Shown here piece after piece: positions 1 to 5,420 of a stretch of 8,851 nt of DNA (position 1 is the first letter of the stretch; every line of letters starts with the position of its first letter). The stretch is taken from the NCBI GenBank assembly GCA_016873375.1, contig VGXJ01000055.1, positions 1 to 8,851 on the forward strand, given 5' to 3'. Source of the DNA: Phycisphaerae bacterium (GTDB lineage Bacteria > Planctomycetota > Phycisphaerae > Phycisphaerales > SM1A02). Below the pieces are notes generated by a model. The model had not been told where the DNA came from, searched no databases, and was given only the letters and a program-made list of their open reading frames with translations. A program made the position numbers and the translations under genes.

Positions 1-2
1 AG

Positions 3-134
3 CGCAAGGTCGAACTGCAGGATGAGCTCGCGGTGATCGTGCAGTTGCGGGAACGCGCGCCAAAGCCGGTTGAGCCTGAGCCCGCGACGGACGCGGCCAA
101 GCCGCGTGAGCCTGCAAGCGCAACTCCGAAGTGA
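3..134 (+). CDS. C-terminal tail of an unidentified protein (5' end outside window)
   Basis: An open frame enters from the left edge and stops at TGA 132-134, leaving 43 visible residues. The first part (KVELQDELAVIVQLRER) looks like a charged amphipathic helix. It is followed by a tail rich in Pro, Ala, Glu and Lys (KPVEPEPATDAAKPREPASA), typical of a disordered C-terminus. No family can be recognised from this fragment. The frame is preferred over the overlapping Arg-rich frame at 70-255 because its composition is protein-like and it stays open to the window edge. The next gene starts 133 bases downstream. Confidence 0.6.
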   Translation, partial: RKVELQDELAVIVQLRERAPKPVEPEPATDAAKPREPASATPK

Positions 135-267
135 TGACACCGACTTGGAACTGCCGTGGCGAGCCCACCGCCGTGCTGCGCGCCGATGTTCCCTGCGCAG
201 TCATGTGACGCGAGACACGCTCCCTTCACTTGAGCCCGCCGCCACCGTGCGTTAGCGTTCCCGCCCC
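135..267. other. Intergenic region upstream of the ene-reductase
   Basis: These 133 bases hold no convincing gene. There is no Shine-Dalgarno sequence in front of the ATG at 268. A weak promoter-like pair is TTGAGC at 230-235 and TTAGCG at 252-257, spaced 16 bases. If real, transcription would start close to the ATG and give a leaderless or nearly leaderless mRNA. The hexamers match the consensus poorly, so this is only a suggestion. Confidence 0.3.
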
Positions 268-1362
268 ATGCCGTCGCTCTTCGATCCGCTGCCCGTCGGC
301 CGCCTCAGGCTTCCCAACCGCGTCGTCATGGCGCCGCTCACGCGCTGCCGCGCGGCCCAGCCGGGCGACCTAGCCACGCCGCTGATGGCCGAGTACTACG
401 CCCAGCGCGCGAGCGCGGGCCTGATCATCAGCGAAGCCACCTGGATCGAGCCGCAAGCCAAGGGCTACCTGTGGACGCCGGGCATTTTCACTGCGGCCCA
501 GCGCGACGCGTGGCGACAGGTGACCGATGCGGTGCATGCCGCAGGCGGACGCATCGTCTGCCAGCTCTGGAATGTAGGTCGCGTCTCGCACGCCAGCGTC
601 CTTCCCGAAGGCATGGTGCCCGTGAGCAGCATGGCGACCGAGCACGAGGCACACACCTTCGCGCTCGATGCCGAAGGCAAGCCCGGCCGCGTGCGCTGCA
701 CCCCGTGTCGTGCACTGACATTGAAGGAGTTGATGATGGTGCCGCAGGCCTACGGACATGCAGCGACACAAGCCATCGATGCAGGGTTCGATGGCGTCGA
801 GATCCACGCTGCCAACGGCTACCTGCTCGAACAGTTCATGAATGGCGTGCTCAATACACGCGATGATGCGTTCGGTGGCTCGATCGAGAACCGGTGCCGT
901 CTCGTGCTGCAGGTCGTCGATGAGGTCGTGCGGATGATCGGCGCAGACCGTACGGGCATCCGGCTCTCGCCGCATGGGCAGGGGATCGGTCCGCGCCCGG
1001 ATCCCGAGTGGGAACCGCTCTCGCTGCGGCTGATGCGCAATCTTGCGGCGCGACGCGTGGCCTTCGTCCACATCAACGATCACACCTCGAAGACCGTCGA
1101 GAGCCCACACCGCGAGCTCTGGCGCGCCATGCGCAATGAGTTCGGCGGTCCGTTCATGGTCTGTGGCGGCTACACCCGCGAGACCGCCGAGCGCGAACTT
1201 GCGGATGGCGTCGCGGATGCGGTCGTCTTCGGCAAGCCGTTCATCTCGAATCCCGATCTCGTCGAGCGGCTGCAGCGTGGTGCGGAGCTTTCCCCATGGG
1301 ACCAGGCCACGTTCTACGGTGGCGATCACCGGGGCTACACGGACTATCCGCGGGTGAAGTGA
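268..1362 (+). CDS. Old Yellow Enzyme-family FMN-dependent ene-reductase (NADH:flavin oxidoreductase, NemA/OPR-like)
   Basis: The 364-residue product has the normal length of a single-domain OYE (TIM barrel with FMN). This cytoplasmic family uses NAD(P)H to reduce activated C=C bonds such as enones or maleimides, and sometimes nitro compounds. The N-terminus (LFDPLPVGRLRLPNRVVMAPLTR) matches the family directly, supporting ATG 268 despite the lack of a ribosome site. Visible residues are Thr25 in APLTR (flavin O4 contact), Gln99 in QLW, the substrate-binding pair His180/Asn183 and proton donor Tyr185 in HAANGYLLEQF, FGGSIENR at 202-209, and Arg232 in GIRLSP. The C-terminal FMN-phosphate region is VFGKPFISNPDL at 320-331, followed by TFYGGDHRGYTDYP. 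Oddities are Asn102 where close relatives usually have His (QLWH-x-GR) and Lys323 where Arg is usual (FGRP). Both changes are mild, so activity is expected. The physiological substrate cannot be inferred from the neighbours. Confidence 0.95.
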   Translation: MPSLFDPLPVGRLRLPNRVVMAPLTRCRAAQPGDLATPLMAEYYAQRASAGLIISEATWIEPQAKGYLWTPGIFTAAQRDAWRQVTDAVHAAGGRIVCQLWNVGRVSHASVLPEGMVPVSSMATEHEAHTFALDAEGKPGRVRCTPCRALTLKELMMVPQAYGHAATQAIDAGFDGVEIHAANGYLLEQFMNGVLNTRDDAFGGSIENRCRLVLQVVDEVVRMIGADRTGIRLSPHGQGIGPRPDPEWEPLSLRLMRNLAARRVAFVHINDHTSKTVESPHRELWRAMRNEFGGPFMVCGGYTRETAERELADGVADAVVFGKPFISNPDLVERLQRGAELSPWDQATFYGGDHRGYTDYPRVK

Positions 1363-1385
1363 GCTCTCGGCTGGCCTGCAGTGGC

Positions 1386-1403
1386 TCCGGGCGCAGGCCC
1401 GGA
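1386..1403 (+). other. Hairpin between the ene-reductase and the secreted hydrolase
   Basis: A perfect 7-bp inverted repeat (TCCGGGC / GCCCGGA) with a 4-base GCAG loop lies 23 bases after the reductase stop. No T-tract follows, so it is not a canonical Rho-independent terminator. It could still slow polymerase or protect the 3' end of the mRNA. Its position in the gap argues against using the in-frame GTG at 1381 as the start of the next gene. Confidence 0.35.
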
Positions 1404-1455
1404 CCCCGTGTGCATGCGCCATCGTGGCCTTGAGTGCCGCGGCTACGCTGCAAGC

Positions 1456-3906
1456 ATGCATTCGATGGCCCGCTGCGTGATCCTGGCCCTTTCCTTCGTT
1501 GCGACGCATGCATCGGTCGGCGCCGGGACTGTCACGCCCGGTTGGGCGCACGCCCTCGAGCCAGCCGGGATCGTCACCCGCGGCTGGGCGAAAACCCTCG
1601 AGCTTGCGGAGTCCGTCACCCCTGGCTGCGCGAAGGCGCTTGAGCGTTCCGGCGCCAATCGCGCCGAGCTTGAGTCCGCTCTTTCGCAGGCCAGCCCTGC
1701 GCTGCGCCCGCATCTTGAGTGGCTGATCGCGCATATGCCCGAAGCGGACCTGCACTCGGTGAAGGGCAGGTTCATCGCCCTCGATGCGCAGCAGGCCCTC
1801 GATGCGTGGCAGTCAGCACCATGGCACGCGAAGGTCAGCGAGGACATCTTCCGTGACGCCATCCTGCCCTACGCAAGCGTGGATGAATCACGCGAGGCAT
1901 GGCGCGAGCGGCTGCGCACCATCGCCCAACCGCTCGTCGGTGATCGCACCTCACTCGCTGCTGCAGCCACCGCGATCAATCGCGGACTCTGGCCGATCGT
2001 GAAGGTGCAGTATTCGACCAAGCGCCGCAAGGCGAACCAGAGCCCCTCCGAGTCGATGGAGACCGGCCTCGCGTCATGCACCGGGCTCAGCATCCTGCTC
2101 GTCGATGCCTGCCGCAGCGTCGGGATTCCGGCGCGTTTCGTGGGGGTGCCGATGTGGATGGACGGCTCGGGCAACCACTCCTGGGTCGAGATCTGGGATG
2201 GCAGCGCGTGGCGCTTCACGGGCGCGGCCGAGGCGACCGGCGAGTCGCTCGACCAGGGCTGGTTCACCGCGCGCGCGGCCGAGCAGCGCAGCGACGATCC
2301 CAAGCATGGCATTTACGCGGTCACGTGGCAGGCATCGCCGCTGGCGTTCCCGATGGTGTGGAACGCAGCGGGCCCCATCTCGCGTGCGCGTGACGTGACG
2401 GATCGCTACCGCTCGCTGGGCACGGCCGTGCCGGTGGGGCAGGTGCGGGTGTATGTCACGGCGGTTCGCGGCGATCAGCGCACGGCCGAGTCGGTCGTCG
2501 TGAGCGATGCGAAGGGTCGCGAGTTCGGTCGCGGCACGACCAAGGACGAACGCTTCGATGCCAACGACCACTTCTCGGTGCTCGTGCCCGAGGGAACTGC
2601 CGTCATGGTCTCGGTCAACGGTGGCGAGGCGACGATGTCGATGACCGCCGCGAAGGACCCGACCACGGCGCGCTTCGTGCTCAAGCCCGCCGGCCTGCCT
2701 GCGCCCGGCATGATCGGCGACGAACCCAAGCGTTCAGCCAAGGGCCCCGCCGGCAAGGCCGTGACCAAGTCCGCGGCCGAGAAGCTCAAGGGATCGCTGT
2801 GGAAGTCCTACGCCGCCAAGAACACGAAGGCTGCGAAGGCGGAGCTCGAGTCCGGCGCGATCACGGCCGATGGCGTCACGATGCCGATCTGGTTCGCGAT
2901 CCACGGCGCGAAGCCCGAGGGCGGCCGCAGCCTGTGGATCAGCATGCACGGCGGTGGCGGCGCACCCAAGGAGGTCAACGACCAGCAGTGGGAGAACCAG
3001 AAGCGCCTCTATGACATGCCGGGCGAGGGCTTCGTGGCGGGCGAGGGCGTGTATGTGGCCCCGCGTGCACCGACCGACACGTGGAACCTGTGGCATCAGG
3101 GCCACATCGATGCGCTCTTCGCGAAGCTCATCCGCGACATGATCTTGGTGCACGATGTGGATCCTGATCGCGTCTACATCACGGGCTACAGCGCCGGCGG
3201 CGATGGCACCTACCAGCTTGCGCCGCGCATGGCTGACTGGTTCGCTGGCGCGGGCATGATGGCCGGCCATCCCAACGAGACGCAGCCCGATGGCCTGCGC
3301 AACCTCGCGTTCACGCTGCACATGGGCGGCAACGACGGCAACTTCAATCGCAACGGCATCGCGCGCGAGTGGTCGACACGGCTCGACGACCTTGCCGCCA
3401 AGGATCCCGGTGGCTATCCGCACTTCGTGAAGGTGCACGAGGGCAAGGGCCACTGGATGGACCGTGCCGATGCCGAGGGGATCGTCTGGATGTCCAAGCA
3501 CACGCGCGTCGATCGCCCGACGAAGATCGTCTGGCTGCAGGACGATGTCACGCATGACCGCTTCTACTGGCTGAAGGTCAAGGCGCCGAAGGCAGGCAGC
3601 CGCGTCGTCGCGAGCCGAGCCGCCAACACGATCACGATCGAGTCGTGGCGCGACCTCGGTGAGCTCACGATCCGGCTCGACGACAGCATGGTCGACCTCG
3701 ACCAGCCGGTCATCGTGCGTACGCCCACGACCGTGCTGCACGACGGCTCCGTCACGCGCAACCGCAAGGTGATGGAGGCCACGCTCGCCGAGCGCGGCGA
3801 TCCGAAGGGCATCTACCCGGCGGAACTCACCGTGACGCTGCCCTCGACCACGTCGGAGCCCGAGCCGGCTCCCGCAGGCGACGCCGCGCCCGCCAAGGCG
3901 CCCTGA
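1456..3906 (+). CDS. Secreted transglutaminase-like / PHB-depolymerase-type esterase fusion protein
   Basis: The 816-residue product starts at ATG 1456; GTG 1381 and ATG 1414 are in frame but would bury the signal peptide. The chosen start gives a classic signal sequence, MHSMARCVILALSFVATHAS, so the protein is probably exported. No ribosome site is visible. Domains in order: three tandem 14-residue repeats (24-65); a helical stretch; a transglutaminase-like domain (about 175-275) with Cys208 in SCTGLS and His241 in GNHSWVEIW; a beta-sandwich-like linker (about 325-412); an alpha/beta-hydrolase (about 448-705); a beta-rich domain (about 703-795); and a Pro/Ala-rich tail. The hydrolase shows oxyanion motif HGGGG (498-502), nucleophile Ser579 in GYSAGG, probable acid Asp627 in GGNDGN and His666 in GKGHWMD. 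This resembles poly(3-hydroxybutyrate) depolymerase or feruloyl esterase enzymes. The third transglutaminase residue is unclear: the usual Asp position after the Trp reads F-T-G-A-A-E, so Glu259 may substitute. Such domains may act as peptidases or amidases. The substrate is unknown. Confidence 0.88.
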   Translation: MHSMARCVILALSFVATHASVGAGTVTPGWAHALEPAGIVTRGWAKTLELAESVTPGCAKALERSGANRAELESALSQASPALRPHLEWLIAHMPEADLHSVKGRFIALDAQQALDAWQSAPWHAKVSEDIFRDAILPYASVDESREAWRERLRTIAQPLVGDRTSLAAAATAINRGLWPIVKVQYSTKRRKANQSPSESMETGLASCTGLSILLVDACRSVGIPARFVGVPMWMDGSGNHSWVEIWDGSAWRFTGAAEATGESLDQGWFTARAAEQRSDDPKHGIYAVTWQASPLAFPMVWNAAGPISRARDVTDRYRSLGTAVPVGQVRVYVTAVRGDQRTAESVVVSDAKGREFGRGTTKDERFDANDHFSVLVPEGTAVMVSVNGGEATMSMTAAKDPTTARFVLKPAGLPAPGMIGDEPKRSAKGPAGKAVTKSAAEKLKGSLWKSYAAKNTKAAKAELESGAITADGVTMPIWFAIHGAKPEGGRSLWISMHGGGGAPKEVNDQQWENQKRLYDMPGEGFVAGEGVYVAPRAPTDTWNLWHQGHIDALFAKLIRDMILVHDVDPDRVYITGYSAGGDGTYQLAPRMADWFAGAGMMAGHPNETQPDGLRNLAFTLHMGGNDGNFNRNGIAREWSTRLDDLAAKDPGGYPHFVKVHEGKGHWMDRADAEGIVWMSKHTRVDRPTKIVWLQDDVTHDRFYWLKVKAPKAGSRVVASRAANTITIESWRDLGELTIRLDDSMVDLDQPVIVRTPTTVLHDGSVTRNRKVMEATLAERGDPKGIYPAELTVTLPSTTSEPEPAPAGDAAPAKAP
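1525..1650 (+). repeat. Three tandem 42-bp (14-residue) in-frame repeats
   Basis: Units are 1525-1566, 1567-1608 and 1609-1650. They encode GTVTPGWAHALEPA, GIVTRGWAKTLELA and ESVTPGCAKALERS, with consensus x-x-V-T-P-G-W-A-K-A-L-E-x-x. Units 1 and 2 match at about 31 of 42 bases by eye. They follow directly after the predicted signal peptide of the secreted hydrolase and so form the mature N-terminus. Each unit would make a short turn plus helix. The function is unknown; it may be a spacer or an interaction segment. Confidence 0.85.
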
Positions 3907-3910
3907 GCCG

Positions 3911-3937
3911 GCCGCTGCGTCGCAGCGGTCATTGTTT
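3911..3937 (+). terminator. Probable terminator after the secreted hydrolase
   Basis: A perfect 7-bp stem (CCGCTGC 3912-3918 / GCAGCGG 3922-3928) with a GTC loop starts 5 bases after the stop codon. A G-T closing pair (3911/3929) extends it. The following CATTGTTT is the most T-rich stretch nearby. It resembles a short Rho-independent terminator with an imperfect T-tract. Confidence 0.55.
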
Positions 3938-4056
3938 CCACGGGTGGGGCGCCCAGAGTCGCGGCGGCCCTGGGCACAGCGCCCCGGGCACCGCTTATCG
4001 ACATCCCCGGATCCGTTCGCGGCGGTTTCCCCGTCGGCGTGCGGTCAGTGCTGGCC

Positions 4057-4062
4057 TACACT
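4057..4062 (+). promoter_or_regulatory. Candidate -10 element for the acyl-CoA dehydrogenase
   Basis: TACACT matches the sigma-70 -10 consensus at four of six positions, including the first T, the second A and the last T. A start about 7 bases downstream would give a leader of roughly 20 bases containing the ribosome site at 4075-4080. No good -35 element is present at the expected distance, so this is tentative. Confidence 0.3.
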
Positions 4063-4074
4063 TGGGAGCCCTCC

Positions 4075-4080
4075 AAGGAG
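4075..4080 (+). promoter_or_regulatory. Ribosome binding site that sets the start of the acyl-CoA dehydrogenase
   Basis: AAGGAG lies 8 bases before GTG 4089. It is 23 bases before the first ATG (4104), which is too far, and it lies inside the frame begun at TTG 4062. It therefore favours GTG 4089 as the start. It is one of only two clear Shine-Dalgarno sites in the window. Confidence 0.7.
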
Positions 4081-4088
4081 ACCAGCTC

Positions 4089-5321
4089 GTGAACCCAGCC
4101 ATCATGACCGAAGCCACCGCCTCGACCGCCAACGCCACCTTCACTGCTGCCGAGAAGGCGAAGCTGGAGGCCGATGTCGAGGCCTACTGCCAGGAGATCC
4201 GCCCGATCGAGGAGATCGCGTACCTCGAGCGCCGCTTCAACCCGGCCATTGGCGACCTTGCGAAGAAGCACAACCTTCTCGGCATGAGCATGCCCAAGCA
4301 GTACGGCGGCCGCGGCGCCGACAGCCTGACCTACACGCGCGCGCTCGTGCGCATCAACAAGGAAGGCACCGGGGTTCGCACCTTCTTCAGCGGCCACTGC
4401 TCGATCGGTCAGTTCCCGATCCTGAAGTACGGCACCGAGGAGCAGAAGCAGCGCTACCTGCCCAAGAGCTGCCGCGGCGAGTGCACGCTGGCGTTTGGCC
4501 TGACCGAGCCCGAGGCCGGCTCGAACCCGCTCGAAGGCACCTGCACCTACCGCCGCGAGGGCGACAAGCTCATCATGAACGGGGTCAAGTACCTGATCTC
4601 GAACGGCTCAGTCGCCGATGCGGTCATCGTCTTTGCGTTCCCCGAGGGCGCAACCGGCAACGACCGTCGCATGAGCGCGATCATCGTCGACACGGCGGGT
4701 GACACCTTCGAGAAGGAGCAGCTGCACTCGAAGCCCGGCATGTACACGAGCGACACCGCCATGTTCCAGATGAACGATCATCCGGTCGATGGCCGGAACA
4801 TGCTCGGCAAGGAAGGCGAAGGCTTCCGCATCGCCATGCACACGCTCGTTTCGGGCCGCCTGAGCGTGGCCGCGGGCTGCCTGGGCACGATCGAGGACCT
4901 TCTTGATGAATGCGTCCGCTACTGCAAGGAGCGCCACCAGCACGGCAAGGAGATCGGCAAGCACCAGCTCGTGCAGGACCACCTGGCCCGCATCGAGATC
5001 ATGCGCGCCACGTCGGACGCTGTCATCGAGCGCGCCGCGATCGCCAAGCAGGTCAGCGACGAGAACCCCGGCAGCAAGGAATTGCTCGGCAAGGCCGACT
5101 TCCTCGTGGCGCAGGCCAAGTACTGGGCGAGCAACGCCGCCTGGGAAGCCGCCGACCGCGCCGTGCAGATCTTCGGTGGCCGCGGCTGGAGCGAGCTCTA
5201 CCGCCCGTTCCGCCACCTGCAGGATGTGCGCGTGTGCCGCATCTACGAAGGCACCGACGAAGTCATGAAGCTCAAGTTCGGCGCCGCGCTGCTGGGCAAG
5301 GACTTCGAAGCATTCAAGTGA
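4089..5321 (+). CDS. Acyl-CoA dehydrogenase (FAD-dependent)
   Basis: The 410-residue product has the length of a standard tetrameric acyl-CoA dehydrogenase. These enzymes oxidise acyl-CoA to trans-2-enoyl-CoA in the cytoplasm using FAD and pass electrons to electron-transfer flavoprotein. The start is GTG 4089, chosen because of the AAGGAG at 4075-4080. Visible motifs are YGGRGAD (72-78, end of the N-terminal helical domain), the FAD/substrate signature FGLTEPEAGSNP (about 136-147), SGRLSVAAG (255-263) beginning the C-terminal helical domain, ERHQHGK (281-287), the dinucleotide-contacting FGGRGW (362-367) and the catalytic-base motif IYEGTDEVMK with Glu387. All core positions look intact, so it is probably active. 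Chain-length preference or branched or aromatic specificity cannot be read from the sequence. No thiolase, hydratase or ETF gene lies in the window, so the pathway is open. The gene is probably transcribed alone, with a candidate promoter in front and a terminator behind. Confidence 0.95.
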   Translation: MNPAIMTEATASTANATFTAAEKAKLEADVEAYCQEIRPIEEIAYLERRFNPAIGDLAKKHNLLGMSMPKQYGGRGADSLTYTRALVRINKEGTGVRTFFSGHCSIGQFPILKYGTEEQKQRYLPKSCRGECTLAFGLTEPEAGSNPLEGTCTYRREGDKLIMNGVKYLISNGSVADAVIVFAFPEGATGNDRRMSAIIVDTAGDTFEKEQLHSKPGMYTSDTAMFQMNDHPVDGRNMLGKEGEGFRIAMHTLVSGRLSVAAGCLGTIEDLLDECVRYCKERHQHGKEIGKHQLVQDHLARIEIMRATSDAVIERAAIAKQVSDENPGSKELLGKADFLVAQAKYWASNAAWEAADRAVQIFGGRGWSELYRPFRHLQDVRVCRIYEGTDEVMKLKFGAALLGKDFEAFK

Positions 5322-5338
5322 TCGATGAGGTGATCATG

Positions 5339-5357
5339 CGTCGGCAAACTGCCGACG
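5339..5357. other. Perfect 8-bp hairpin in the convergent junction
   Basis: CGTCGGCA (5339-5346) and TGCCGACG (5350-5357) are perfect complements around an AAC loop, 17 bases after the dehydrogenase stop. No T-tract follows on either strand. It may stabilise the mRNA end or act together with the stronger hairpin 16 bases further on. Confidence 0.5.
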
Positions 5358-5372
5358 ACCAAGCCACTCCTC

Positions 5373-5404
5373 GCGGGCCCCGGATTCCGGGGCCCGCTGT
5401 GTTT
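5373..5404 (+). terminator. Rho-independent-type terminator of the acyl-CoA dehydrogenase
   Basis: GCGGGCCCCGG (5373-5383) pairs perfectly with CCGGGGCCCGC (5387-5397), giving an 11-bp, almost all-GC stem with a 3-base ATT loop. TGTGTTT (5398-5404) follows on the plus strand. The minus-strand side lacks a T-run (reads GAGGAGTGG), so it should mainly stop plus-strand transcription. Because of its symmetry the stem would also form in the opposing transcript that ends at 5421. Confidence 0.8.
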
Positions 5405-5420
5405 CATGCTTTCCCTCGAA

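Noticed and set aside
70..255. Small 61-codon plus-strand open frame
   Set aside because: It overlaps the end of the partial gene in another frame, is Arg/Ser-rich and has no ribosome site.
1381..1455. N-terminal extension of the secreted hydrolase from GTG 1381 or ATG 1414
   Set aside because: The extension contains a hairpin (1386-1403), lacks a ribosome site and would place the signal peptide internally.
370..1755. Long minus-strand open frame (461 codons) antisense to the ene-reductase and the start of the hydrolase gene
   Set aside because: It is rich in Arg, His, Ala and Asp without domain structure, runs antisense to a clearly recognised gene and spans a gene boundary. This is the usual shadow frame of high-GC coding DNA.
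2734..3741. Minus-strand open frame (335 codons) inside the secreted hydrolase gene
   Set aside because: Its composition (Arg/His/Val-rich) mirrors the codon pattern of the plus-strand gene, with no motif or ribosome site.
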